Shown here: one piece after another, positions 1 through 7,255 of the stretch | Numbering within the stretch: position 1 is the first letter of the stretch | Layout: every line of letters begins with the position of its first letter | NCBI GenBank assembly: GCA_030595585.1 | Contig: JAUVCY010000001.1 | Location: 1 to 31,498, forward strand | Length of the DNA stretch: 31,498 nt | Direction: 5' to 3' | Origin: Thermoplasmatota archaeon | GTDB lineage: Archaea; Thermoplasmatota; Penumbrarchaeia; Penumbrarchaeales; Penumbrarchaeaceae | Program-made: the position numbers and the translations under genes | The notes under the pieces: model-generated | Databases searched by the model: none | What the model saw: only the letters and a program-made list of their open reading frames with translations | Told to the model about the DNA's origin: nothing

Positions 1-1452
1 CAGATGTTCTCCCTCCTGCTCCGATGTAAAGGATGGTGTCGGGCCGTCATCGTTCTCGAGTACAACGTAGCCGTGGGAGGTACATTCCCAATCCCACTCC
101 GTTATCGTCCCGTCCGGATCCGTGCTCACGGAGCCGTCCAGATATACCACGTCTCCCAGGTCTGCTGTCTGGGCAGGGCCCGCATCTGCAACGGGAGGTA
201 CATTGGAGACCGTGGAACCACGTGTCACTATCCAGGCGTCAGCGCCTCCCTCCCAGGCACAGGCGGCGATGTCGAGGTTCCCATCCCCGTCCCAATCGCC
301 GAAGTTGGCGCCGTAGGCGGTTCCACCCACGACGAGCCTGTCGTCGCCTGTAAATATCTCCGTCCACCCTGTTGGAAGGTCGTTTATGAAGAGCTGGGCG
401 ATCTCGTCCCTGTCCCCTGATACTATCAGGTCAGGCTTTCCGTCGTTGTTAACATCTCCCAGTTCAACCTGGTCGTAATCGCCGCCCGTATCGGGGAGGC
501 CGGCGGATGCATCCGTGCAGGGGAACCCCTGAAGGTTGGTGGTTCCCTGGCCAAGCCAGGCCCTGATGCCCTCCGTCCGGGTGCCGTATACAACATCGTC
601 GTTCCCATCGCCGTCCAGGTCCTGTACCTTGACGCCGAAGCCGTTATCCGTCTCCTTGAAGTCCACCTGGTTCCAGTTCCTTCCGGTCATCTGTATGTAC
701 ATCATCACGTTGGTGGATCCCTGATAGGGTGTGGCGACCACGTCGAGAAGTCCGTCGTTGTTGAGGTCCCCTATCCCCACACCGCTCACCTCAAGATCTC
801 CCGAGATGACCAGTATCGGGCTTCTGTCATCCCAATTTGTGCCCGTGCCGTCCCCGAACCAGATCTTAACGCCACGGTATGTGGACGCGATAATATCGCC
901 GTGCCCGTCGCTGTCAAGGTCGTAAATCTCGGCCTCGTTCGATGAACCGATATAGGTGTCAGGAAGGGAGATCGTGTGGAGGAACTCGAAGTTCCCAGAG
1001 CCGTCCCCTGTGTAAATATCTATGCCGTTTTCTGCCGTATCGATATCGTACCACCTGCTGGGTTTGGGGGCGGCGATGTCCATCTCCCCGTCACCGTTGA
1101 TATCCCCAAGGCCTATCGCACCGTAGTATTCTCCCGAGCCGTCCCCGGGCAGGCCCGACCCGAACTCCATCCAGCGCCCAAGTGAGCTGTCGTACTCATA
1201 GGCCCTGATCCCCTCCACCCGAACCTGTGAATTGGCGAAGCCGGCGCCACCCATGAAGATCTCATCCAGTCCGTTGCGGTCGGAGTCGAACACCTCCACC
1301 GTGCTGAAGGAAGCAGTTTCCTGGGGAAGGCCGTCCGATATCTGGATGCGCCCCGTGACCGCGTCCTCTCCACCCGCCTCCGGAACGGGGAAGAAAAGCA
1401 ACATGAGAAGGATCGAAGCAAACACCATGGACCTACCGGGAATTCTCATCAT
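1..1452 (-). CDS. Secreted seven-bladed FG-GAP/VCBS propeller protein with PKD domain (3' end outside window)
   Basis: The reading frame is open from an ATG at 1452 (a second ATG follows at 1449) to the window edge, giving 484 residues without a stop. Residues 1-27 form a signal peptide with hydrophobic core VFASILLMLLFF and a cleavage-like PVPEAGG. Seven calcium-binding D-x-N/D-x-D/N-G-x-x-D motifs follow (for example GDINGDGEMD, YDLDSDGHGD, GDLNNDGLLD, GDWDGDGNLD), spaced as in a complete seven-bladed FG-GAP propeller. From about residue 417 a PKD-like Ig domain begins (PPVADAGPAQTADLGD). The protein is expected outside the cell, probably for adhesion or binding of polymers or carbohydrates; the substrate cannot be read from the sequence. 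The ribosome site AGGTG lies just before 1452 and a TATA box lies at 1494-1501. It resembles the propeller protein at 28794 in design but not closely in sequence. Confidence 0.85.
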   Translation of the reverse strand, partial: MMRIPGRSMVFASILLMLLFFPVPEAGGEDAVTGRIQISDGLPQETASFSTVEVFDSDRNGLDEIFMGGAGFANSQVRVEGIRAYEYDSSLGRWMEFGSGLPGDGSGEYYGAIGLGDINGDGEMDIAAPKPSRWYDIDTAENGIDIYTGDGSGNFEFLHTISLPDTYIGSSNEAEIYDLDSDGHGDIIASTYRGVKIWFGDGTGTNWDDRSPILVISGDLEVSGVGIGDLNNDGLLDVVATPYQGSTNVMMYIQMTGRNWNQVDFKETDNGFGVKVQDLDGDGNDDVVYGTRTEGIRAWLGQGTTNLQGFPCTDASAGLPDTGGDYDQVELGDVNNDGKPDLIVSGDRDEIAQLFINDLPTGWTEIFTGDDRLVVGGTAYGANFGDWDGDGNLDIAACAWEGGADAWIVTRGSTVSNVPPVADAGPAQTADLGDVVYLDGSVSTDPDGTITEWDWECTSHGYVVLENDDGPTPSFTSEQEGEHL

Positions 1453-1493
1453 TTAGACACCTGCGGGCTCAACATACATGGAAACGGAAATGT

Positions 1494-1501
1494 GTATTTA
1501 A
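1494..1501 (-). promoter_or_regulatory. TATA box of the 1-1452 propeller gene
   Basis: TTAAATAC on the minus strand, about 25 bases before a likely start near 1472. This leaves a short leader of about 20 nt that carries AGGTG ahead of the ATG at 1452. Confidence 0.5.
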
Positions 1502-1597
1502 TCGTATTTGACGTTTAATCCAAATCCCTCCATCATCAAGGCACTATCCAATTCCAGTCGATCGGAGACCATACCACCTCACGGTGTTTGCAGAAGG

Positions 1598-1605
1598 ATT
1601 TATAG
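1598..1605 (+). promoter_or_regulatory. TATA box of the aldolase gene
   Basis: ATTTATAG precedes the aldolase ATG at 1645 by about 45 bases. A start near 1628 would keep the GGGTGA ribosome site at 1634-1639 in the leader. The 190-base gap 1453-1644 otherwise holds only the two divergent promoters. Confidence 0.5.
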
Positions 1606-1644
1606 TGAAGAAATAACTAATGGCATGATAAGCGGGTGAATATC

Positions 1645-2562
1645 ATGTTGACCGAAAAGGATGTTAAGGTGCCTCTGGACGTTCCCAAGGAGATGAGAAA
1701 GGAGTACATCAAGAACTATCTCAAGGCCACCCATAACACGGGGAAGCTAATGCTCTTCGCCGGGGACCAGAAGGTGGAGCACCTGAACGGTGATTTCTAC
1801 GGGGAAGGGATCCATCAGGACGATGAGGACCCGGAGCACCTGTTCAGGATAGCCAAGAGGGGCAAGATCGGTGTTTTCGCCACCCAGCTGGGACTCATCT
1901 CCAGGTATGGGATGGATTACAGAAAGGTCCCCTATCTGGTGAAGGTCAACTCCAAGACCAATCTGGTAAAGGCCTCGCACGCCGATCCGTTCTCCACGGA
2001 GTGGTACGACCTCGAGCAGGTCTATGAGATGAAGATGGAGCACAACGTCAACATTCTGGGCGTTGGTTACACGATCTACATCGGCTCGGACGACGAGGAT
2101 CAGATGCTTCAGCAGGCCGCCCAGCTCATCCACAACGCACACAGGTACGGACTTCTCACAGTGCTCTGGATATACCCCAGGGGCAAGTCAGTGGAGGATG
2201 AGACGAACCCCCATCTAATAGCGGGAGCCTGCGGGGTTGCCGCATGCCTTGGGTCGGACTTCGTGAAGGTCAATTATCCAAAGGCGGAGGGGAAGGAGCA
2301 ACCCGAGGTGTTCAAGGAGGCCGTGGCCGCAGCCGGAAGGACCGGTGTGGTCTGCGCCGGCGGGTCGTCCACGGACGTGAGGTCGTTCCTGCAGAGGCTC
2401 CACGATCAGATCTTCATATCGGGTGCGGTGGGCAATGCCACGGGCAGGAACATACATCAGAAGTCCCTGGATGAGGCTGTAAGGATGTGTGACGCCATCT
2501 CCGCGATAACGATCGGCAACAGGTCCGTTGACCAGGCATTGACCATCTACAAGGGCAATTGA
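1645..2562 (+). CDS. Class I fructose-bisphosphate aldolase, archaeal DhnA/DeoC-LacD type
   Basis: The product (305 aa) belongs to the archaeal class I aldolase family (TIM barrel, Schiff base), which cleaves or forms fructose-1,6-bisphosphate or related sugar phosphates in the cytoplasm. Visible blocks are LFAGDQKVEH near the N-terminus, NILGVGYTIYIGS, LLTVLWIYPRG, then DFVKVNYPK with the probable Schiff-base lysine. After these come the phosphate-binding CAGGSS and GAVGNATGRNIHQ. A GTG at 1636 is in frame, but it lies inside the GGGTGA ribosome site, so the ATG at 1645 is the better start. The carbonic-anhydrase-like gene follows after 43 bases and may be co-transcribed. Some DhnA relatives instead make aromatic precursors (ADH synthase); the exact substrate is not certain. 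Confidence 0.88.
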   Translation: MLTEKDVKVPLDVPKEMRKEYIKNYLKATHNTGKLMLFAGDQKVEHLNGDFYGEGIHQDDEDPEHLFRIAKRGKIGVFATQLGLISRYGMDYRKVPYLVKVNSKTNLVKASHADPFSTEWYDLEQVYEMKMEHNVNILGVGYTIYIGSDDEDQMLQQAAQLIHNAHRYGLLTVLWIYPRGKSVEDETNPHLIAGACGVAACLGSDFVKVNYPKAEGKEQPEVFKEAVAAAGRTGVVCAGGSSTDVRSFLQRLHDQIFISGAVGNATGRNIHQKSLDEAVRMCDAISAITIGNRSVDQALTIYKGN

Positions 2563-2605
2563 TATCTTTTCCGATATATGTAAAAAATAGATAGAGGTGA
2601 TATCT

Positions 2606-2986
2606 TTGGCAGAAGGAACATTTGCTACGGTGATCAACTGTATGGATGGAAGAACGCAGCTTCCCCTGATCGAATGGGCGAAGGATCAGTTCGGTGTCGA
2701 TCACGTGGATATGATCACGGAACCGGGGCCTGACGGCATACTGGCCAACGGGCCGGAGGAGCTTATCAGGTCGATCAGGGACCGCGTCCTGATCTCCGTG
2801 GAGAAACACGGCTCCGGCAACGTCGTACTGGTATCCCATCATGATTGTGCGGGCAACCCCGTGTCAAAGGAGGAGCATATGGACCATCTATCCAGATCCA
2901 TGGACCTCCTTCGATCGTGGAAAATGAACGCCACGCTTTTCGGCGTATGGGTGGGAGACGACTGGAAGGTCGTCCGGATATCCTGA
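2606..2986 (+). CDS. Small beta-carbonic-anhydrase-like zinc protein
   Basis: The product (126 aa) shows the two metal motifs of beta-carbonic anhydrases: CMDGR (C-x-D-x-R) at residues 12-16, giving a zinc cysteine and the Asp-Arg dyad, and HHDC at 78-81, the H-x-x-C pair. It is much shorter than classical beta-class enzymes (about 200 aa) and lacks their N-terminal helices, as in the small carbonic-anhydrase-like proteins of archaea and bacteria, many of which are untested. True CO2 hydration is therefore likely but not assured. The start is TTG at 2606, because AGAGGTGAT at 2593-2601 sits at the right distance; an in-frame GTG at 2597 lies within that site. It is downstream of the aldolase in the same direction. 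Confidence 0.75.
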   Translation: MAEGTFATVINCMDGRTQLPLIEWAKDQFGVDHVDMITEPGPDGILANGPEELIRSIRDRVLISVEKHGSGNVVLVSHHDCAGNPVSKEEHMDHLSRSMDLLRSWKMNATLFGVWVGDDWKVVRIS

Positions 2987-3037
2987 TCATAGTTGATATT
3001 TAACACTGTTTGGATCGCCTCTCCAATTTGTGGGGAC

Positions 3038-3047
3038 ATATTATTAA
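3038..3047 (+). promoter_or_regulatory. TATA box of the ferritin-like gene
   Basis: ATATTATTAA lies here, and transcription would begin near 3068. That is downstream of the in-frame ATG at 3059 and so supports the ATG at 3095 as the translation start. Confidence 0.45.
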
Positions 3048-3094
3048 GTGATCAGGCGATGCCATGTCCAGTAGATAATTGGAGTTCGATCATT

Positions 3095-3589
3095 ATGGAT
3101 ATTCAGGGCTTTTCCGTACAGGAGCTGTTGACGGCCGGATACAAGGCGGAGATCGAGAGCGAGAGGATATACAACGACCTCTCCCAGATGGTCAAGAACA
3201 ACTACCTGAAGTATAGACTTGAGTTCCTGGCAAAGGAGGAGAGGATGCATCAGGCGTTCATCAAGGAGCTGTACGCAAGGGAGTTCCCGGAAACGGAGAT
3301 AGATATCAAGGCGGATACCCCGGTACCACTCCCCGAGGTCAAGGTAGAAGAAGGTGAGACCCTCATCAGCGAGATATTCGATCAGGTGATGGCTGCGGAG
3401 AAGGCAGCATCGGAATTCTACCTGGGACTTGCCGATATGTACGAGCACGACTCGGCCCTGGACAGCAAGCTCAGGTACCTCTCCAATATGGAGATGGGTC
3501 ACTACAAACTGATAGAGGCGGAGAGGGATTACCTAAAAAATGACGAAGATTACGACGTCTACTGGCCCATGATGCACACGGGCCTTTAG
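3095..3589 (+). CDS. Ferritin-like diiron protein (rubrerythrin family, no rubredoxin domain)
   Basis: The product (164 aa) is almost all helical, with two ferritin-like half-sites. The first half has AGYKAEIESE (E19 and following) and EERMH (E49, H52). The second has a glutamate in MAAEKAASEFY and EMGHY, the usual E-x-x-H. These residues fit a four-helix bundle binding two irons, as in rubrerythrin-type peroxidases of the COG1633 kind. The rubredoxin FeS4 domain of classical rubrerythrin is absent, so electrons must come from elsewhere. Longer in-frame starts at 2993 and 3059 exist. The TATA box at 3038 and the compact match of the domain support 3095. A role in oxidative-stress defence or iron handling is inferred from the family. 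Confidence 0.8.
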   Translation: MDIQGFSVQELLTAGYKAEIESERIYNDLSQMVKNNYLKYRLEFLAKEERMHQAFIKELYAREFPETEIDIKADTPVPLPEVKVEEGETLISEIFDQVMAAEKAASEFYLGLADMYEHDSALDSKLRYLSNMEMGHYKLIEAERDYLKNDEDYDVYWPMMHTGL

Positions 3590-3641
3590 GCCATCCCAAA
3601 TCAGATAACTTCGTACGTTCATCCACCGGCCCGGTGAACAT

Positions 3642-3983
3642 ATGGACGGTAAAGGACACATGCAGGTCATCGATACCGAGGCACTGGATCGAAACACCCC
3701 GGAGAAATGGACCAACTTCACCCTCTTGAAGGTGAACGATTCACTTGTGAGGATGGGTATATTCGAAGGTGAGTTCCACTGGCATCACCACGATCTGGAG
3801 GATGAGTTCTTCTTCGTGGTGACCGGAAAGCTCCTGCTGGACCTGGAGGATGAGACCATAGAGCTCCTGCCCCATCAGGGTTTCACGGTGCCCAGGGGAG
3901 TGGAGCACAGGACCAGGGCAGAGGAGAGGACCGTCGTACTGATGGTCGAGGGGAACACGGTCAAACCACGGGGGGATCCCTGA
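3642..3983 (+). CDS. Single-domain cupin protein
   Basis: The product (113 aa) carries both cupin motifs. Motif 1 is GEFHWHHHDLEDEFFFVVTG, with metal-binding His residues and Glu. Motif 2 is GFTVPRGVEHRTRA, with P-x-G and the last His ligand. It should form a small beta barrel holding one metal ion. Single-domain cupins of this size serve as isomerases, dioxygenases or sensors, and the sequence does not tell which. GGTGA at 3632-3636 places the start at 3642. It follows the ferritin-like gene by 52 bases in the same direction, so a redox or stress context is possible. A T-run after the stop may end transcription. Confidence 0.85.
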   Translation: MDGKGHMQVIDTEALDRNTPEKWTNFTLLKVNDSLVRMGIFEGEFHWHHHDLEDEFFFVVTGKLLLDLEDETIELLPHQGFTVPRGVEHRTRAEERTVVLMVEGNTVKPRGDP

Positions 3984-3996
3984 ACGATCCATAGGG

Positions 3997-4002
3997 TTTT
4001 TT
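3997..4002 (+). terminator. T-run after the cupin gene
   Basis: Six T residues follow GGG 14 bases after the cupin stop codon. Archaeal transcription often ends at such runs. No strong hairpin precedes it. Confidence 0.35.
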
Positions 4003-4027
4003 CACTTTCTCGGCCCCCTCCTCACTG

Positions 4028-4035
4028 TTTAAATA
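4028..4035 (+). promoter_or_regulatory. Possible TATA box ahead of a structured region
   Basis: TTTAAATA lies about 100 bases before the inverted repeat at 4131-4175. If used, transcription would begin near 4058 and read a 63-codon frame (4067-4258) or a non-coding RNA. Confidence 0.35.
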
Positions 4036-4130
4036 ATCGATCAGGCAATGTTTACCATCAGACGGGATGGAAGATAATATTTTTCACCTGATTCATCACG
4101 CATTCAACCTTTCTTCTGATACTCCCGTCA

Positions 4131-4175
4131 TGATGGAGGGGCAGTCCTGTACGCAGGTGTATGTTCCCTCCATCA
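4131..4175. repeat. Perfect 10-bp inverted repeat with nested hairpin
   Basis: TGATGGAGGG (4131-4140) is the exact reverse complement of CCCTCCATCA (4166-4175). Between the arms, CCTG-TACG-CAGG (4146-4157) forms a second, nested stem. The element lies in a 277-base stretch (3984-4260) with no convincing gene. It could be a small structured RNA, a terminator for the neighbouring genes, or the remnant of a mobile element. Confidence 0.5.
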
Positions 4176-4260
4176 CTCATTATAATATATCTCCTGGGAA
4201 GTTGATAGAATGCAGCATCTCGAACAAACGTGATCTATTTCGGGATCGTAGTGCATGAGG

Positions 4261-4590
4261 TCAATAGCCGAACCTCTTTTCATAATTCTTATGAGACATC
4301 CATTCCAGAACGATTGCAACGATGATGATCTCATCCCTTGCAACGGAATACAATAATCTCCAACCAGTAGGCAGATCATATTTCCATAGATTATCTATGC
4401 CATATTCGTTGATATATTTCTTGGGGATCAATTTTTTTTGGATCTGTATCCCGCAGAAACAATCTTGGGCAATATCATCGAAGGCTTTATTCAACCACAT
4501 ATGTAGTTTTTTCTCATCGCTTCTGGAATCCTCAAGTTCCTTGTATGTTTCAAGGAGCTTGGGGTCGGCGAATACAACCCTGGCTTTCAT
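4261..4590 (-). CDS. RelE/ParE-superfamily toxin
   Basis: The product (109 aa) matches the archaeal RelE-like toxin pattern. It has a helical N-terminus (KLLETYKELEDSRSDEKKL), a middle segment LIPKKYINEYGIDNLWKYDL, the hallmark strand PTGWRLLYSV, then IIIVAIVLEWMSHKNYEKRF with a C-terminal tyrosine. RelE toxins cleave mRNA on the ribosome and ParE toxins poison gyrase; the WRLLY strand followed by HKNYEKRFGY favours RelE-type activity. The start chosen is ATG 4590. Its AGGTG overlaps the TAG stop of the upstream gene, so translation is coupled. A GTG at 4599 is too close to that site. The gene is AT-richer than its neighbours, as expected for a mobile toxin-antitoxin pair. Confidence 0.82.
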   Translation of the reverse strand: MKARVVFADPKLLETYKELEDSRSDEKKLHMWLNKAFDDIAQDCFCGIQIQKKLIPKKYINEYGIDNLWKYDLPTGWRLLYSVARDEIIIVAIVLEWMSHKNYEKRFGY

Positions 4591-4601
4591 GCAACGCACA
4601 C

Positions 4602-4865
4602 CTATCTGATGGATAGGCTTTCATCCGATAAATATCTCTTGACAAGGTCCGGGTTCCATATCCAGCATATATTCCCTTCACGGTCCCTGGCTATCTTTCC
4701 GGATTCTTCAAGATAATCGAAGACAACGCAATAGGTCTGATACATCATCTTCCTGGGGAGGTCCGTCCATAATGATTTCTTACCAAATTCACCGGAGTGT
4801 TCGCGAATGTGCCTCTCGACCATGAGGACCGTATCCAATCTGGGATAATGAATCACTTTCTGCAT
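4602..4865 (-). CDS. Probable antitoxin, winged-helix-like
   Basis: The product (87 aa) is encoded directly upstream of the RelE-like toxin in the same direction. It has compact helices and a C-terminal hairpin (KIARDREGNICWIWNP), consistent with a small winged-helix DNA-binding protein. It lacks the RHH, MetJ and Phd signatures of well-known antitoxins. It looks like a conserved archaeal family with a YPRLDTVLMVE N-terminus, known to me only as hypothetical. Its role as antitoxin is inferred from position, coupling and the palindromic promoter just upstream. The start is ATG 4865, preceded by GGTGG; the frame stays open further upstream to 4976, but that extension would cross the promoter. 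Confidence 0.65.
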   Translation of the reverse strand: MQKVIHYPRLDTVLMVERHIREHSGEFGKKSLWTDLPRKMMYQTYCVVFDYLEESGKIARDREGNICWIWNPDLVKRYLSDESLSIR

Positions 4866-4880
4866 GCTTCCACCAATGGG

Positions 4881-4902
4881 AGTTATATAATAATATATAA
4901 CT
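4881..4902 (-). promoter_or_regulatory. Palindromic TATA promoter/operator of the toxin-antitoxin pair
   Basis: AGTTATATA (4881-4889) and TATATAACT (4894-4902) form a perfect 9-bp inverted repeat around ATAA. The TATA element itself is the palindrome, and it lies 16-37 bases before the antitoxin ATG. A dimeric antitoxin bound here would directly exclude TBP, which fits self-repression. Confidence 0.65.
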
Positions 4903-4969
4903 ACATGGATAAAACCTTTTCTATCAGACCAACGGAAATCGAATAATAGTATCGTGAGAATACTCCAAT

Positions 4970-5419
4970 ATGGCACACCTTGAGGTCCGCCACATCGACA
5001 ACCCCGCCGAGCTGGACGACGTGTTCCGGATCCGCCACATCGTCTTCGTGGAAGGACAGGACGTCCCCCCGGACAGGGAGTGGGACGGGCTGGACGAGGA
5101 CGCGGAGCATATCATAGCCTTATCAGACGGCGTCCCCGCCGGCTGCGCCAGGATAAGATTTCCCGGCGGCAAGGCCAAAATTGAGAGGCTGGCAGTTTTA
5201 CCACAATACGAGGAGAGAGGCGTGGGCTCGGCCGTAATGGAGTACCTTGTGGAATACGCCTGGAAGAGGGGCGTCGATGAGATATACCTTCATGCTCAAC
5301 TCACCACCCTCGAGTTCTATTCGAGATTCGGCTTCTCACCGCGGGGAGAGGTGTTCGACGACGCCAACATCGACCACAGAGAGATGTTCCTAATTAAAGA
5401 CAGACAAAACGTTCATTAA
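4970..5419 (+). CDS. GNAT-family N-acetyltransferase
   Basis: The product (149 aa) has the full GNAT fold. The N-terminal strand-helix FRIRHIVFVEGQDVP is typical of the ElaA/YjcF-like branch. The acetyl-CoA motif A is IERLAVLPQYEERGVGSAVM, with R-G-V-G as the pyrophosphate loop. It ends with LEFYSRFGFSPRGEVF and IDHREMFL. It transfers an acetyl group from acetyl-CoA to an amine; the acceptor is unknown. The gene diverges from the toxin-antitoxin pair and is GC-rich with normal codon use, so it belongs to the resident genome. A weak GTGAG lies before the ATG. Confidence 0.85.
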   Translation: MAHLEVRHIDNPAELDDVFRIRHIVFVEGQDVPPDREWDGLDEDAEHIIALSDGVPAGCARIRFPGGKAKIERLAVLPQYEERGVGSAVMEYLVEYAWKRGVDEIYLHAQLTTLEFYSRFGFSPRGEVFDDANIDHREMFLIKDRQNVH

Positions 5420-5460
5420 TCAAACGGCCATTCCTACTCGTGTAAAGTGAGGCGAATGAC

Positions 5461-5736
5461 ATGCAGCAGAGTGTGAGACCCACAGCGAGAAGAGCCCCTC
5501 CAAGGACAACCGGCGCAAAGGCACCACCATCGCCAACCAGAAGGCGAGTATCCACCCCGGCCAGAATATTCTATCTCCTCAGGTGGGGATACCATTTCGT
5601 AACGCCCGTGGGCATGGCGATCATCATATGGGGTATAGTGGAAGCCTCAAAAGGGAACCCGGATAAAGCCTGGCCGCTGATAGTTGGAGGAGGCATATTC
5701 ACGTACATGGCCAACTACTTCAACAAGTCGAGGTAG
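5461..5736 (+). CDS. Small membrane protein with basic proline-rich N-terminus
   Basis: The product (91 aa) is not recognised. Residues 1-40 are low in complexity and rich in Arg, Pro, Thr and Ala with about ten basic residues. Two membrane segments follow: FVTPVGMAIIIWGIVEA and AWPLIVGGGIFTYMANYF, joined by the short loop SKGNPDKA. The positive N-terminus should stay in the cytoplasm, where it could bind nucleic acid or acidic lipids. GTGAGGCGA lies before the ATG. It stands 41 bases after the acetyltransferase and may be co-transcribed with it. Confidence 0.6.
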   Translation: MQQSVRPTARRAPPRTTGAKAPPSPTRRRVSTPARIFYLLRWGYHFVTPVGMAIIIWGIVEASKGNPDKAWPLIVGGGIFTYMANYFNKSR

Positions 5737-5764
5737 TTCCCATCGCGCATAAGGACCCCAAAAA

Positions 5765-5773
5765 CGATTTAAC
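5765..5773 (+). promoter_or_regulatory. TATA box giving a probable leaderless transcript
   Basis: CGATTTAAC is centred about 29 bases before the ATG at 5798, and no ribosome site lies between. The mRNA of the membrane protein may thus begin at or next to its start codon. Confidence 0.4.
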
Positions 5774-5797
5774 CATGGCAAGCCGGTACCGTCATCC

Positions 5798-7252
5798 ATG
5801 GCGGGGCTTGTGAGGCTGTTTCTGCTGGAGGAGCTCAGGCTCCGTTCCTCGTTCTCATCAGCATTCTCGCTCCTTCTGTTCCCGCAGATGGTATTCCTGG
5901 GCGCCCTGGCAGGGTACGTCTTCGTCCCGGTCATAGCCTATTCCATCACCTACGAGAACCTCCATACGGCGATCATGACGGGGCTCTTCCTCTTCGGGAT
6001 ATCCATGGGCGGCCTCGCATTTCTGGGAAAGGATTTCATCGAACGGGCTCTGGGACCGGTGACCATGCTCGCGGCGTCGGTGATGTACCAGCCCGTGAGC
6101 CACAGGAGGATGTATATCTCATACTTCATCCACGACCTCATATTCTACATCCTCCTGGTCCTGATCCCCCTCTCGGCAGGCCTCGGCCTGGGAACGGTTG
6201 CAAGGGGAATGGACCCATGGAGGTACCTCCTGATATGCACTCACCAATGGTCCGCGTTCCTCATGGGCATCTCGCTCAGCCTCCTGGTCTCATCGGCCAT
6301 GGCACACAGGCGCAGGCCCATGCTCCTCATGATAGGGGTGGGTTTTATCCCGCTCATATCGTTACAGGTCTTTACGGGCAGGTTGGATGCCTTCGTCATC
6401 CCCCTGCTGGGCATTCTCGAGAACAGCTGGGCCTACCTCCCGTTGTCCCTTGGCGTGTCGCTGTTCTACATCGCTCTGGGCGTATTCATCTTCGACGGGG
6501 GCACCATGAACGTGACCACGGGAGCTGTGGGGTCGTATGTCTCAATTTACAGGAGATTGAACAATGTTATGACCCCGCTGAAAAGGGGCCTGTTCTCAAG
6601 GGAGGTGATCAATCTCATAAGGGGCAGGGGTTACATCAGGATCATATTCTCACTTGTCATACCCATGGCCGTGATACTGGCAATGGCGGGGATCATCGGA
6701 GGTATAGAGGGGGCCCCGATCCAGTTCAACATGGTGTTCTTCTCGGTGATGGTATCTTTTTTCACCGTATCGATCTACTCCAACCTGGTGAACATGGATT
6801 ACCTCGATTTCGACCAGACCCTTCCGATCACCACCCCTGCGATGATAAGGATGAAGCTGCTGGGACACGTGTTGATATCCACGCCCATATCGCTGGTTGT
6901 GGTGCTTGTCATTGCGGCCCTGCTGGGAGAGTGGAGCGGCATCCTCATCGGACTCCCGGTGATGCTCGTGTCCATTCCCTACATGGGCTTTGTCACAGCC
7001 TATCTGACCGGGCTCTGGACGAATTCCATGCTCTTTGATTCCACGGTGTTCATGAAATACCTGCTTTTCACGGTTCTCCCCCTGATGTCCGCAACGGTCC
7101 TCTCCTACCTTATGGAGAGCATGTTCTGGGTCTCGCTTGTGGGGCTTGCAGTGGTTGTCAGCGTGGAACTGGGAGCAATAATGCTGCTATCTCGTGGCAT
7201 TGAGAATAAGTGGAGCGATGCGAACCTCTCCAGCGGAAGCTTCAGGAGATGA
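5798..7252 (+). CDS. Polytopic membrane protein, possible ABC-2-type permease
   Basis: The product (484 aa) has roughly eleven or twelve membrane segments in two blocks. They are separated near residues 245-280 by a basic cytoplasmic loop (YRRLNNVMTPLKRGLFSRE). The second block begins GYIRIIFSLVIPMAVILAMAG and includes the charged loop NLVNMDYLDFDQTLPITTP. The length and two-part layout resemble large ABC-2-type exporter permeases, but no ATPase gene is adjacent and no diagnostic motif is visible. A transport role is therefore only a suggestion. It is convergent with eL37, with four bases between the two stop codons. Confidence 0.65.
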   Translation: MAGLVRLFLLEELRLRSSFSSAFSLLLFPQMVFLGALAGYVFVPVIAYSITYENLHTAIMTGLFLFGISMGGLAFLGKDFIERALGPVTMLAASVMYQPVSHRRMYISYFIHDLIFYILLVLIPLSAGLGLGTVARGMDPWRYLLICTHQWSAFLMGISLSLLVSSAMAHRRRPMLLMIGVGFIPLISLQVFTGRLDAFVIPLLGILENSWAYLPLSLGVSLFYIALGVFIFDGGTMNVTTGAVGSYVSIYRRLNNVMTPLKRGLFSREVINLIRGRGYIRIIFSLVIPMAVILAMAGIIGGIEGAPIQFNMVFFSVMVSFFTVSIYSNLVNMDYLDFDQTLPITTPAMIRMKLLGHVLISTPISLVVVLVIAALLGEWSGILIGLPVMLVSIPYMGFVTAYLTGLWTNSMLFDSTVFMKYLLFTVLPLMSATVLSYLMESMFWVSLVGLAVVVSVELGAIMLLSRGIENKWSDANLSSGSFRR

Positions 7253-7255
7253 GGA

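Noticed and set aside
4067..4258. 63-codon frame after a TATA-like site
   Set aside because: No ribosome site, no recognisable family and composition unlike the coding neighbours; the inverted repeat inside it suggests structure rather than protein.
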